A program made the translations under genes and the position numbers. DNA of 64,000 nucleotides from CAYRVX01 sp964427875 (GTDB lineage Bacteria; Planctomycetota; Phycisphaerae; SM23-33): the NCBI GenBank assembly GCA_964427875.1, contig CAYRVX010000004.1:52321-116320 (forward strand), read 5' to 3'. The notes under the pieces were generated by a model, which was not told the origin of the DNA, searched no databases, and worked only from the letters and a program-made list of their open reading frames with translations. Each line of letters opens with the position of its first letter. Positions within the stretch are counted from its first letter, which is position 1. Shown piece after piece: positions 49,581 through 58,603 of this stretch.

Positions 49581-50000
49581 ATGGCCAAGCACTGCGAGAC
49601 ATTCGATCACACGGCGGACGTGGGCCTCGCCGCCCGGGCCGATACGTTGGGCGAGCTGATGGAAGCGCTCGCCGAAGGCCTGACCGACGTGATCTGCGAT
49701 CGCGAGAGTATCTCGCCGGCCGAACGACGAGAGATCGCCGTCGGGGCCGAGGACGTCGAGGCCCTCGCCGTGGACTTCCTCTCGGAAGTCCTGCTGGCCT
49801 TCGAGGTGGACCGCTTTCTCGTCGCGGCGGCGAAGGTCTCCGCCGCGACGCCGGCGTCAGTCACGGCCGAGCTGGTTGGCGAGCCGTACGATCCCGCCCG
49901 CCACGACCTGAAGACCGAGATCAAGGCCGTGACCTACCACCAACTGGAAGTCGCGCGGGACGGCGACGAATGGGTCGGCCGCGTGATCCTGGACCTGTGA
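49581..50000 (+). CDS. Archease, activator of RtcB RNA ligase
   Basis: The 139-residue protein has the archease signature: FDHTADVGLAARADTLGEL near the start, an ALAVDFLSEVLLAFEVDRF helix and the C-terminal KAVTYHQLEVARDGDEW and GRVILDL, including the metal-binding Asp residues. Archease speeds guanylylation and turnover of RtcB. The rtcB gene begins 15 nt beyond its stop, which is the commonest bacterial arrangement. Cytoplasmic. Confidence 0.93.
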   Translation: MAKHCETFDHTADVGLAARADTLGELMEALAEGLTDVICDRESISPAERREIAVGAEDVEALAVDFLSEVLLAFEVDRFLVAAAKVSAATPASVTAELVGEPYDPARHDLKTEIKAVTYHQLEVARDGDEWVGRVILDL

Positions 50001-50015
50001 CATTCGAGGTGCATC

Positions 50016-51476
50016 ATGGCCAGAGGCTTTGAGGGCAGGATCGAGCAGGTGGACGCGAACCGCTGGCGGATCCCGCGCGACTGCCAGCCGGGGATGCGCG
50101 TGGACGGAGTGATCTACTCGAGCTCGGCGCTGATCGGCGACGTGATCGACGGCGGCGGGCCGGCACAGGTGGCCAACGTCGCCACGCTGCCGGGCATCGT
50201 CGGCGCGTCGCTGGCCATGCCGGACATCCATTGGGGTTACGGGTTCTGCATCGGCGGCGTGGCGGCGACGGATATTGACGAAGGCGGCGTCGTCTCGCCC
50301 GGCGGCGTGGGCTACGACATCAACTGCGGCGTCCGCCTTCTGCGGAGCGACTTGGCGGCGACCGATGTCCGGAAACGGCTGAAGGCGCTGGTTGCGTGGC
50401 TGTTCCGCGACGTGCCCGCCGGCGTCGGCGTCGGCGGGCCGTTCAAGTTCGAGAAGGACCAGATGCGGCAGCTTCTGGCCGAGGGCGTGGGCTACCTGGT
50501 CCGCCGCGGCCTGGCCGGCGAGGCCGACCGCGAGACGACCGAATCGGACGGCTGTTTGGCCGGTGCCGACCCGGACGCCGTGTCCGACGAGGCGTACAGC
50601 CGCGGCAGTGACCAGTGCGGGACGCTCGGGGCGGGCAATCACTTCGTCGAGGTGCAGGTGGTCGATCGGGTGTACGACGCGGAGGCAGCCGGCGTGTTGG
50701 GTCTGGCCGAGGGCATGGTCACGGTGATGGTGCACAGCGGCTCTCGGGGCCTGGGGCACCAGGTCTGCGGAGATTACATCAAGACGCTGCGCTCGGTGCC
50801 GGCCGAATACGGCATCGAGCTGCCGGACCGCCAGCTCGTCTGTGCGCCGGCCGACAGCCCCAAGGGCAGGCAGTATCTCGGGGCGATGCGTGCGGCGGCA
50901 AACTTCGCCTGGTGCAATCGCCAGTTGCTGGTCAGCCAGGTCCGCAAGTCGCTGGCGCGGTTCTTCGGGCTCTCGCAGGCGTCGCTGGGCCTGCGGCAGA
51001 TCTACGACGTGGCGCACAACATCGCGAAGATCGAGACGCACGACGTCGCAGGCAGGAGCCGCCGGCTCTGCGTGCACCGCAAGGGAGCCACGCGGGCCTT
51101 CGCGCCCGGGCACGCCGAGCTGCCCGCGCGGTACCGGTCCATCGGTCAGCCGGTCCTGATCCCCGGGGACATGGGCACGGCCAGTTACGTCCTGGTGGGC
51201 ACCGAGACGGCCATGCGGGAGTCCTTCGGCAGCGCCTGCCACGGGGCGGGAAGGGTCCTGAGCCGCAAGGCGGCCATCCGTGCCGCCAAGGGCCGACGGA
51301 TCGACAAGGAGCTCGCGGCCCGGGGCATCATTGCCCGGGCCCGCGGCCGCACCGGGCTCGCCGAGGAACAGCCCGCCGCCTACAAGGACGTGGACGCCGT
51401 CGTCGAGTGCGTGCACGCCGCCGGCCTGGCCGGGAAGGTCGCCCGAATGAAGCCCATGGGCGTTATCAAGGGGTAG
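50016..51476 (+). CDS. rtcB: RtcB RNA-splicing ligase
   Basis: This 486-residue protein carries the two-manganese site and active-site motifs of RtcB: MPDIHWGYGFCIGG, then GVGYDINCGVRLLR with the metal Cys, GTLGAGNHFVEVQ, VHSGSRGLGH, the guanylylated His segment CVHRKGATRAF and SACHGAGRVLSR. It seals 2',3'-cyclic phosphate and 5'-OH RNA ends using GTP. With archease next to it, it probably forms an RNA repair or tRNA healing unit. No associated RtcA or sensor gene lies nearby. A run of 8-bp repeats follows immediately after the stop codon. Confidence 0.95.
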   Translation: MARGFEGRIEQVDANRWRIPRDCQPGMRVDGVIYSSSALIGDVIDGGGPAQVANVATLPGIVGASLAMPDIHWGYGFCIGGVAATDIDEGGVVSPGGVGYDINCGVRLLRSDLAATDVRKRLKALVAWLFRDVPAGVGVGGPFKFEKDQMRQLLAEGVGYLVRRGLAGEADRETTESDGCLAGADPDAVSDEAYSRGSDQCGTLGAGNHFVEVQVVDRVYDAEAAGVLGLAEGMVTVMVHSGSRGLGHQVCGDYIKTLRSVPAEYGIELPDRQLVCAPADSPKGRQYLGAMRAAANFAWCNRQLLVSQVRKSLARFFGLSQASLGLRQIYDVAHNIAKIETHDVAGRSRRLCVHRKGATRAFAPGHAELPARYRSIGQPVLIPGDMGTASYVLVGTETAMRESFGSACHGAGRVLSRKAAIRAAKGRRIDKELAARGIIARARGRTGLAEEQPAAYKDVDAVVECVHAAGLAGKVARMKPMGVIKG

Positions 51477-51525
51477 ACCGTGAGACCGTGAGACCGTGGG
51501 ACCGTGAGACCGTGAGACCGGTGAG
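51477..51525 (+). repeat. 8-bp tandem repeat directly after the rtcB stop
   Basis: Five copies of accgtgag (the third has one change) plus a longer degenerate sixth copy run without a break from the base after the stop codon. The array is intergenic and short enough to vary by slippage. Confidence 0.8.
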
Positions 51526-51531
51526 GTTGTC

Positions 51532-51559
51532 TTGCAAAAGGCGGGCTTTCACTTATATT
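51532..51559 (+). promoter_or_regulatory. Promoter of the SurA/PpiD-like gene
   Basis: TTGCAA (51532-51537), 16 nt, TATATT (51554-51559). The leader of about 52 nt contains AGGAG 7 nt before the ATG at 51619. Confidence 0.55.
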
Positions 51560-51618
51560 TATTCGTCTGCCTGGACGAGACAGAAGTATAGGAAGGTCTT
51601 CAGAGAACAGGAGCTCCC

Positions 51619-53829
51619 ATGGCGCTGGGATTCTTTCGTCGTCGTCAGAAGCTGGTCATCATCATCATGGTGGCCTTGATGGTGAGCTTTCTGGTCGGCT
51701 CGTACGGCTTCAACATGCTGTTTTCGACGGATCGGATGAAGGACGAGCTCGGCCGCACGCGAACCGGAGAGCTGCTCCGGAGAGACTGGTACTCCGCCCA
51801 GGCGGACCTGGAGGTGCTGGGGAGCATCGGCCTGGGCAACCCGTACCGTTACCCGCCCTGGCCGACCGAGACGGCGTACCTCCAGCTTAGGCGCGGCAAC
51901 GGGGAACGGGCCGCGGACGCCTACATGCTGCTGCTGGCCGAGGCGAAGGCCGCGGGCATCCTCGTCTCCGAAGCCGACGTGGACGCCTTCTTCGCGGAGA
52001 TCGGCTGCTTTGGGAACAGCTACAAGGAGCTCATCTCGGAGCTCCGGTCGAGGCGCCGATGGACGGAGAAGATGATCCGTCACGTCGTCGGGAACTGGCT
52101 GCTCATCAACAAGGGCTTCACGGAGTCCAACGTCAACTGCCCGCCCTCGGAGACGGAGGTCCGGCTGACGTACCGCGACGTGACGGAACAGATCGATCTC
52201 CGCGCGATGCGGCTGAAGGCCGAGGATTACCTCAAGGACGTCCCCGACCCGAACCAGGCGAGTATCGACGAGCACTTCAACCGCTACAGGACCCGTTTTC
52301 CCGCCCGGACGCGGAAGGTCGACGACATGGGGTTCGGCTACCGCCAGCCGGGGCGGGCCGCCGTGCAGTACCTGCTCGTTCGCGGCGACGTGCTCGAGCG
52401 GATCACCGAGCCGGCGTTCGACCTGGTCATCGATTACTACAACCGCAACAAGAGCGAGTTCGTCAAGAAGGTGCCCGTCGGGCCTCCGGCGACGAGGCCC
52501 GCCGGCGCCGCCTCCGAGCCGGCCAGCCGGCCCACCAGGGACGTCCAGATGACCTTCGCGGAGGCGAAGGAGCAGATCGTCGAGAAGCTCCGCAGCGATG
52601 CCGTCCAGGCCAGAATGGACGAGGTCGTCTCGCTCGTCGAGAACAAGGTTCGTCGCTTCCTGGAGGGCAGGGGCGATCCGAACCAGGCCTTCGCGAGCGT
52701 GCGGGAGGAGATGACACGCGGTGCCGAGAAGGCCTTGGGCGTCGTCCTTCGGGGCGTGAAGATCGACGGCACCCCGCTGGACGAGGCGGTCGCCGCGCTG
52801 GCAAGGGCTGCAAGGCTGCGGGCCATCTGCTACCCGTGGGGGACCCACGGCAGCCAGACGCTTCTGCCCTCGGTGACGGTCACACTCCAGGCGGACGGCA
52901 TCACGCTCGGCGAGGCGCTGGAGAGGATCGGCGAGCAGGTCAAGTGGCCCGCCGAGGGGTCCGGCAAGCTCCACTGGGCCCTGTGCGAGGGCTTCAGGGG
53001 CGTCCTGTTCTCCGTCCGGGCGCAGGCGCGGGGCGTGGACTTCTTCCCATTGTCCGTGAACCGCACGGCGCCCAGCACCTTCCAGGAGCTGTCGGAGGAC
53101 GAGGTCCTGGGCTACGCCTTTGCCAGCCCAGCCGGCGGGAGGACACTCGCGCAGATCGTCTTCTCCGCCAAGGGCCTGTCCGCCAATCCGCGGGAGACGT
53201 CCATGGCCACGGTCGGCCGGATGGGGACCCGCATGTACGTGATGGGCGACAAGACCGGGCGGCTCGTGTGGCGGCTGGTGGCCATCGAGGAGGAGCACAT
53301 GCCCAAGGCGCTGACCGACCGGCCGGAGCTCCGCGGGCAGGTGGTCAAGGACCTGAAGCTCGTGGCAGCCTTCAAGAAAGCCACCGACGCCGCCGGGAAG
53401 ATGGAGGACGCCGCCGGGAAGGTCGGCCTGGAAACAGTTGCCAGCGCCCAGAAGAGGGAGATCTTCACGACCGGCCTGTTTGCCCGGAAGACCTTCACCG
53501 GGGACTGGTCCGACGTGCCCAAGCTGGATCTCTCCACCCGGGAGCTGCGGGCCTACGTGATCGGCGAGGCATTCTCGCTGGTGCCCAAGAACGTCGAGCC
53601 GGGCGAGCCCAAGGGCCCGCCGGCCGTGCGCGTCGTAGCCGTCCCCGTCAAGGCCGAGGTGCTGGTGATGGAGCGGATCGGCTTTCGGCCGGTGGTCGGG
53701 CCGGAGTACGAGCAGTTCGGGCGGATCGCCATGGCCCGGTTCCTCAGCTACAGCCGCCAGCGGGCCCTCCAGACGATCTGGTTCGACCTTCGGACCATCT
53801 TGCTGCGCGTCGGCTTCACGAAGCAGTGA
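51619..53829 (+). CDS. Membrane-anchored SurA/PpiD-like periplasmic protein
   Basis: This 736-residue protein begins like PpiD: a short basic N-terminus (MALGFFRRRQK) and one membrane helix (about 12-30). A SurA/PpiD-type helical domain follows (AAGILVSEADVDAFFAEI, then RWTEKMIRHVVGNWLLI). The middle has a Pro/Ala/Arg spacer (VGPPATRPAGAASEPASRP) and an EAKEQIVEKLRSDAVQARM helix; the C-terminal half is alpha/beta with no clear parvulin active-site motif. It probably serves as an envelope chaperone. Whether it has prolyl isomerase activity is doubtful. Strong AGGAG site. The tRNA-Phe gene follows. Confidence 0.6.
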   Translation: MALGFFRRRQKLVIIIMVALMVSFLVGSYGFNMLFSTDRMKDELGRTRTGELLRRDWYSAQADLEVLGSIGLGNPYRYPPWPTETAYLQLRRGNGERAADAYMLLLAEAKAAGILVSEADVDAFFAEIGCFGNSYKELISELRSRRRWTEKMIRHVVGNWLLINKGFTESNVNCPPSETEVRLTYRDVTEQIDLRAMRLKAEDYLKDVPDPNQASIDEHFNRYRTRFPARTRKVDDMGFGYRQPGRAAVQYLLVRGDVLERITEPAFDLVIDYYNRNKSEFVKKVPVGPPATRPAGAASEPASRPTRDVQMTFAEAKEQIVEKLRSDAVQARMDEVVSLVENKVRRFLEGRGDPNQAFASVREEMTRGAEKALGVVLRGVKIDGTPLDEAVAALARAARLRAICYPWGTHGSQTLLPSVTVTLQADGITLGEALERIGEQVKWPAEGSGKLHWALCEGFRGVLFSVRAQARGVDFFPLSVNRTAPSTFQELSEDEVLGYAFASPAGGRTLAQIVFSAKGLSANPRETSMATVGRMGTRMYVMGDKTGRLVWRLVAIEEEHMPKALTDRPELRGQVVKDLKLVAAFKKATDAAGKMEDAAGKVGLETVASAQKREIFTTGLFARKTFTGDWSDVPKLDLSTRELRAYVIGEAFSLVPKNVEPGEPKGPPAVRVVAVPVKAEVLVMERIGFRPVVGPEYEQFGRIAMARFLSYSRQRALQTIWFDLRTILLRVGFTKQ

Positions 53830-53862
53830 CGGGCCCGTGCGGCAATTCCGCCGGCCAGGGGC

Positions 53863-53890
53863 TTGACAGCCCCGGCCGCCGTGCTAGAGT
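53863..53890 (+). promoter_or_regulatory. Promoter of tRNA-Phe
   Basis: Perfect TTGACA (53863-53868), 16 nt, TAGAGT (53885-53890). The tRNA begins 35 nt downstream. Confidence 0.6.
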
Positions 53891-53925
53891 GGATACGTGT
53901 AACGGTTCACAGCGAGCCGGCCGAC

Positions 53926-53998
53926 GGGTAGGTAGCTCAGTTGGTAGAGCACGTGACTGAAAATCACGGTGTCGGCGGTTCAATTCCGCCCCTGCCCA
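53926..53998 (+). tRNA. tRNA-Phe (GAA anticodon)
   Basis: The full cloverleaf can be drawn: acceptor GGGTAGG/CCTGCCC (one G-U pair), D arm AGCTCAGTTGGTAGAGC, and anticodon arm with loop CTGAAAA and anticodon GAA. The short variable loop and the T arm with GGTTCAATTCC follow. The discriminator is A, and CCA is not encoded. Confidence 0.95.
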
Positions 53999-54003
53999 TT
54001 TCA

Positions 54004-54034
54004 AGAGCCCTGTTCCGTGCAGGGCTTATCTTTC
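54004..54034 (+). terminator. Probable intrinsic terminator after tRNA-Phe
   Basis: AGCCCTG (54006-54012) pairs with CAGGGCT (54020-54026) over a 7-nt loop and is followed by TATCTTTC. The U-run is imperfect. Confidence 0.55.
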
Positions 54035-54124
54035 GCGCGTCCGGTAGGGCAGTATACTGCGATTCGCCTCTAGACCGCCGCGTCGCCGGCGGGCTTTCGT
54101 CACCGCTCTGCGCACTTGTTTCCG

Positions 54125-54164
54125 GGCATGGTTCAAACGCAGGTAACAGCGTTTGGACCATGCC
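54125..54164. repeat. 16-bp inverted repeat with 8-nt loop
   Basis: GGCATGGTTCAAACGC (54125-54140) and GCGTTTGGACCATGCC (54149-54164) are reverse complements except for one position. The flanking 54004-54373 stretch has no convincing gene, so this could be a remnant of a mobile element or a strong hairpin. Confidence 0.75.
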
Positions 54165-54373
54165 TGAAGTTCCCTTGGGCTGGCGAGATTCTGAACCGAC
54201 CGTGCGGGAAAACCGCGCTAAAGTGGCGGTGTGCAAGCGTTCGACTTGGCGGGAAGCCTCACGTTCTCTGCCGGGAATGGCGAATCACGACGCTGCTGCC
54301 GGCACCCAAGAGGAATGGCGTACTCGTCAAGGTGGATCTGACCTCGTGCCACGGGGCGCCCTTCGTCTGCCAG

Positions 54374-54700
54374 GGACGTTCGATGATGCGGCGCGACCTG
54401 CCGACCATGGCGGAGGTCTTCGCCGCGAACGGGTACCGGACGGGACACTTGGGGAAGTGGCACCTGTGCGACAGCTACCCGCATCGGCCGATGGCACGTG
54501 ATCGTCGAGAAGGACGGCACGTACGAGTTCACGCTTTGCCGCTGGGCCCCGGAGCCCGACACGGCCCTGAACGCGCCGCTGGCCGGTGCGATGGGCAAGG
54601 GCAGGGCCGTGCTGGAGACGTGGTTCTACGATGAGGGTGGCAAGGCGCCGTGCAGCGCTTACTATGCGCAGGTCGGCGCGGGAAACGCGTTCATCGTCGC
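54374..54700 (+). pseudogene. Sulfatase remnant, two pieces joined out of frame
   Basis: From 54374 one frame reads GRSMMRRDL, TMAEVFAANGYRTGHLGKWH and SYPHRP, which is the N-terminal region of a formylglycine-type arylsulfatase just after the active-site loop. At about 54485 the coding similarity jumps to another frame and reads RWHVIVEKDGTYEFTLCRW and later SAYYAQV, which is the C-terminal beta domain of the same family. Some 300-350 middle residues and the active-site Cys region are absent. The pieces show an internal deletion with frame loss. The C-terminal piece runs into the ribosome site region of the next gene. Confidence 0.65.
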
Positions 54701-54758
54701 GGGGCCGCTCGCGAGGTCATCCCGGACCCCGGGCGGTTTCGCCAGTGGAGAGCAGGAT

Positions 54759-57700
54759 ATGTGGAGCATGAGTAGGGTCGTTCGCGGGTTGCTGTTCGCT
54801 GTGGTTGTCTTCTCTGCGTCTGCCCGGAGCAGCCATGCCGAGAGCCAAGCCGACGAGTACATCACGATCAGTGGGGTCCGGGGCGGCCTTGTCGTTCACG
54901 TGGGCTGTGGCGACGGAAAACTGACCGCGGCCCTGCGAAAGGGCGACGCCTATGTCGTGCACGGGCTGGATGTCGACGCGGCGCACGTCCAGGACGCCCG
55001 CAGGCACATTCTCGGCGGAAAGCATGCCGGGAGGGTCTCGGCTGCCGTGTTCGACGGGCGGCACCTGCCGTACGTCGACAACATGGTCAACCTGGTGGTG
55101 TGCTCACGGACCTGCGACCTGCCGGAACGGGAGATCCTCCGCGTGCTCTGTCCGGGAGGCGTAGCGCTGATCCCGGAGGCCGACAAGCTCAGGAGAATCA
55201 CCAAGCCCCGGCCGGACAGTCACGACGAGTGGACCCATTACCTCCACGGCGCCGACAACAACGCCGTCAGCAAGGACACCGCTGTCGCCGCGCCCATAGA
55301 GCACCTCCAGTGGAATGGCAGCCCGCGGTACGGCGTCCACCACGACAAGTCGTCGAGCTTTCCCGCCACCGTCTCGGCCGGCGGGCGCGTCTACTACATC
55401 GCCGACGAGGGGCCTCGCGCGTCGGTCCTGTGGGGCGCGAAGTGGCGGCTCGTCGCGCGAGACGCCTTCAACGGCGTGGTTCTCTGGCGGCAGAAGATCG
55501 ACCGGTGGACGAGCCGGCTCTGGCCTCTCAAGAGCGGCCCGTCCACGAGCCCCCGCCGGCTGGTGGCGGTCGGCAACAGCGTGTACGTCACGCTGGGCGT
55601 TCTCGCGCCCGTGACGAAACTCGACGGCGTCACCGGCGAGAAACTCACGGTCTACGCGGGCACGGAACGGGCGGAGGAGATCGTCTTCCGTGACGATGTC
55701 CTCTACCTGGTGATCAATCCGGGGATCGACCCGAACCAGCGCGGCGGCATCTGGGCGCGCAGGTGCAAGAAGGTGATGGCCGTCAGGGAGACCGGCGGGC
55801 AGGTCCTCTGGCAAAAGGAGTATCCCTGGATCGCGCCCTGCACTCTCGCCGTCACGGCCGGGAGGGTCTACCTCTCCGACGGGCCGCATATCCTCGCCCT
55901 CGACCCGCGAACGGGCCGGGAGATCTGGAAGTCCAGGCCCCTGCCCCAGCGCGACAAGACGCCGACGTACTTCGCGCCCACACTGGTGGCCGTCGCGGGC
56001 GGAGTCCTCTACGCCGGCGGCGAGCAGTGGCGTGAGCACGCGGGCAGCCGGGGGCTGATGACCTTCCTCGACGCCGAGACGGGCGAGGTGAAGTGGCAGA
56101 GGCCGCACCTGCCGTCCGGCTACCAGTCGCCGCAGGACATCTTCGTCATCGGCGGGAAGGCGTGGTGCGGCAGCCTGAACTCCAAGCCGGGCGAGTTCGA
56201 CAGGCGATACCCGGACGTCTCGCCGAGCACGGGTGAGTTCGTCTCGTACGACATCGCGTCGGGCAAGCCGGCGGGGAGCATCCCGCGCGGCGCGGACAAC
56301 TACTGGTTCCACCACCGCTGTCACCGGGCGAAGGCGACGGAGCGGTTCTTCCTGACCTCCCGCACCGGCATCGAGATGATCGACGTCCGGACCGGCAAGT
56401 GGTCCCTGCACCACTGGGTGCGCGGCGCCTGCCTCTACGGCCTCATGCCCGCCAACGGGCTCATCTACGCCCCCCCGCACCCGTGCGCCTGCTACCCGGA
56501 GGCGATCCTTACCGGCTTCAACGCGGTGTCCGGGCCCCGCCCCGTCGCGGCGGCCGAAACGCTCAAGAGCCGCCCGCGACTGCTCAAGGGCCCCGCCTTC
56601 GACGAGGCGGCCCGCTCTGGCCCGCCGAAAGCCGCGCCCGACGACTGGCCCACCTTCCGGGGGAACATGGCTCGCGACGGCTCGACGAAGCGTGCCGTCG
56701 GCACCAATCTGACGACGAAGTGGCAGGCCGGCGTCGGCGGCCGGCTGAGCCAGCCCGTCGTGGCGGGCGGGAAGGTCTTCGTCGGCGCGATCGACGACCA
56801 TGCCGTCGTCGCCCTCGATCGCGCGAGCGGCAAGATCGCGTGGACCTACATCGCGGGCGGGCGGGTCGATTCGCCCCCGACGCTGCACGGGCGGCTGGCC
56901 CTGTTCGGCTGCGCCGACGGCTACGTCTACTGCCTGCGCGCCTCGGACGGCGTTCTGGCGTGGCGGTTCCGGGCGGCCCCGCTGGACCGGCGAATCATGG
57001 TGCGCGAGCAGTTGGAGTCGGTCTGGCCGGTCCACGGCAGCGTGCTGGTCCGCGAGGGCGTGGCCTACGTCGTGGCCGGGCGATCGATGTTCCTCGACGG
57101 GGGCCTCACGCTGTACCGCCTCAACGCGCGGACCGGCGAGGTGCTCTCCAGCGTCCCCATGGACGACAGCGACCCCGGCACGGGGAAGAACCTGCATTCG
57201 CATATTCGCGTGCTGAGCATGCCCGTCGCCTCGCCAGACATCCTCAGTTGCGACGGCGACACCGTCTACATGCGATCCCAGCCCATGACCCCGGACGGCA
57301 AGAGGCATCGCGTCGCGCAGCTCGAGCTGGACAAGCAACGCGGTGACGATGCGCATCTCTTCGCCCCCAAGGGCTTCCTCGACGATGAATGGTGGCACCG
57401 CTCGTTCTGGGTCTATGGCCGCGCGGTCCTGGGCGGGCCGGGCTACTCGGCCACGGGCAAGTCGGCACCGGCCGGGAAGATCATGGTCCTCGACGACAAG
57501 AAGGTCTACGTCTTCGGGCGACGGATGGAGTACTGGCGCTGGACGACGCCGATGGAGTTCCGCCTCTTCGCCGTCGATCGCGCCCTGCCCCTGCCGAAAA
57601 AGCCCGCCCCGGCCAAGGACGGCCGCCGCAAGGGCCGCCGCAGGGCAAGCGGTCAGAAGTACGCCGAGATCTGGAGCATCGAGTTGCCGATCCTCGCCCG

Positions 57701-58013
57701 TGCGATGGTCAAGACGGGAGACACTATCTTCGCCGCCGGCCCCGCCGATGTCGTCGACGAGCGGAAGGCCGCCGCGCTGGCCGCAAAGTCCGAGACCATC
57801 TCGCCCGAGCTCCGCCGGCAGGAGCGGCTCTTCGCGGGCGACGGCGGCAGCGTGCTCTGGGCGGTCTCCGGCAAGGACGGCGCGAAGCTCGGCGAGACCA
57901 AGCTGGACGTGGCGCCCGTCTTCGACGGCCTGACCGCCGCCGGCGGGGCACTCTACATGGCAACCGTCGACGGCAAGGTCGTCTGCCTGGGCGCCCCGGC
58001 CCGGCAACCGTGA
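54759..58013 (+). CDS. Exported methyltransferase-fold/double PQQ-propeller protein, sixth (dispersed) copy
   Basis: This 1084-residue protein starts at MWSMSRVVRGLLFAVVVFSA (GGAGAGC upstream); the open frame upstream to 54498 is sulfatase debris. After a signal peptide the methyltransferase-like motif I VVHVGCGDGKL lies at residues 46-56, followed by HGLDVD and LPYVDNMVNLVV; the SEDLG segment of the array copies is changed to CSRTCDLP. The Cys/His block keeps HHRCHRAKAT, RGACLYG and CAC, but has MPANG as in array copy 3. Propeller repeats (ARDAFNGVVLWRQ, GGRVDSPPTL, DGYVYCLRA) continue to the end. It lies 31 kb from the array on the opposite strand, among gene remnants. Confidence 0.8.
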   Translation: MWSMSRVVRGLLFAVVVFSASARSSHAESQADEYITISGVRGGLVVHVGCGDGKLTAALRKGDAYVVHGLDVDAAHVQDARRHILGGKHAGRVSAAVFDGRHLPYVDNMVNLVVCSRTCDLPEREILRVLCPGGVALIPEADKLRRITKPRPDSHDEWTHYLHGADNNAVSKDTAVAAPIEHLQWNGSPRYGVHHDKSSSFPATVSAGGRVYYIADEGPRASVLWGAKWRLVARDAFNGVVLWRQKIDRWTSRLWPLKSGPSTSPRRLVAVGNSVYVTLGVLAPVTKLDGVTGEKLTVYAGTERAEEIVFRDDVLYLVINPGIDPNQRGGIWARRCKKVMAVRETGGQVLWQKEYPWIAPCTLAVTAGRVYLSDGPHILALDPRTGREIWKSRPLPQRDKTPTYFAPTLVAVAGGVLYAGGEQWREHAGSRGLMTFLDAETGEVKWQRPHLPSGYQSPQDIFVIGGKAWCGSLNSKPGEFDRRYPDVSPSTGEFVSYDIASGKPAGSIPRGADNYWFHHRCHRAKATERFFLTSRTGIEMIDVRTGKWSLHHWVRGACLYGLMPANGLIYAPPHPCACYPEAILTGFNAVSGPRPVAAAETLKSRPRLLKGPAFDEAARSGPPKAAPDDWPTFRGNMARDGSTKRAVGTNLTTKWQAGVGGRLSQPVVAGGKVFVGAIDDHAVVALDRASGKIAWTYIAGGRVDSPPTLHGRLALFGCADGYVYCLRASDGVLAWRFRAAPLDRRIMVREQLESVWPVHGSVLVREGVAYVVAGRSMFLDGGLTLYRLNARTGEVLSSVPMDDSDPGTGKNLHSHIRVLSMPVASPDILSCDGDTVYMRSQPMTPDGKRHRVAQLELDKQRGDDAHLFAPKGFLDDEWWHRSFWVYGRAVLGGPGYSATGKSAPAGKIMVLDDKKVYVFGRRMEYWRWTTPMEFRLFAVDRALPLPKKPAPAKDGRRKGRRRASGQKYAEIWSIELPILARAMVKTGDTIFAAGPADVVDERKAAALAAKSETISPELRRQERLFAGDGGSVLWAVSGKDGAKLGETKLDVAPVFDGLTAAGGALYMATVDGKVVCLGAPARQP

Positions 58014-58034
58014 AATCCAGATAGGAGCGGTAGC

Positions 58035-58173
58035 GTGATAGTCGAGGCGGACCGCGCGGTCCTCCTGATCGTGCCGGCGCTGGCGCTGGCCGTCCTGGCG
58101 ACGGAATCCTTGGCCGGGCCCGGACGAGCGGACATCCTGTCGGCCGACCTCAGGAAGACTCCCCTGCCCGCGA
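58035..58173 (+). pseudogene. Orphan 5' gene fragment with signal peptide
   Basis: A GTG start with AGGAGC upstream opens a typical export signal (VLLIVPALALAVLATESLAG). The frame then enters the integrase remnant and is lost. The parent gene cannot be named. Its position 21 nt after the sixth propeller gene suggests that it was the next gene of that operon. Confidence 0.4.
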
Positions 58174-58400
58174 GTGGACGAGTCGATCCAGGAGCTCGTG
58201 ACTCGCATGGCGAAGGAGAATATCTCCTGGGGATATGCCCGCATCCAAGGGGCACTGGAGACGATCTTCTTCGGCCAGAGGCATCTGCGGCGTGCCATTG
58301 AGCAGGTCGTCGCGCACTACCACAGAGAACGGAATCACCAGGGCCTCGGTAACGAGGTGATCGTACCGGGTCACCCCGGCGGAGGCCGGGGCCGCGCGGA
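58174..58400 (+). pseudogene. Integrase/transposase remnant with internal deletion
   Basis: The frame reads DESIQELVTRMAKENISWGY and ARIQGALE, the helix-turn-helix region that precedes the rve catalytic core in IS3/IS481-like integrases. It then passes directly to FFGQRHLRRAIEQVVAHYH and RERNHQGLGNEV, the end of the same core. The DDE residues between these parts are missing, about 200 residues, with the frame preserved. It cannot be active. Confidence 0.65.
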
Positions 58401-58603
58401 GATCAGCGGCCATCCCTCATTGCAGACCATCCGTCGCGCCGAGGGCCCGCCTGGCAAGCATGGCCCGCAGGTCCGGTCGAGTTTTGGGACCACACGCCGA
58501 CCGGGACCCGCGAATCAGCAAGCCGGCTGTGTTCCGAACGGCGCAGCCGCAGCGACGCCTTGTCGCCACCTGCCACGCTGCCCGATCGTCTCCCGCCGCG
58601 GCG
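58401..58603. other. Non-coding stretch after the integrase remnant
   Basis: No convincing gene or RNA is visible. Open frames here have no recognisable family and lie beyond the remnant's similarity. It probably contains further decayed mobile DNA. Confidence 0.4.

Noticed and set aside
53941..54501. 186-residue frame through tRNA-Phe
   Set aside because: It overlaps the tRNA and has no recognisable protein features.
58155..58170. Possible attachment-site copy of the tRNA-Phe 3' end
   Set aside because: Only a 9-nt match (CCCCTGCCC) exists, too short to support an att site.
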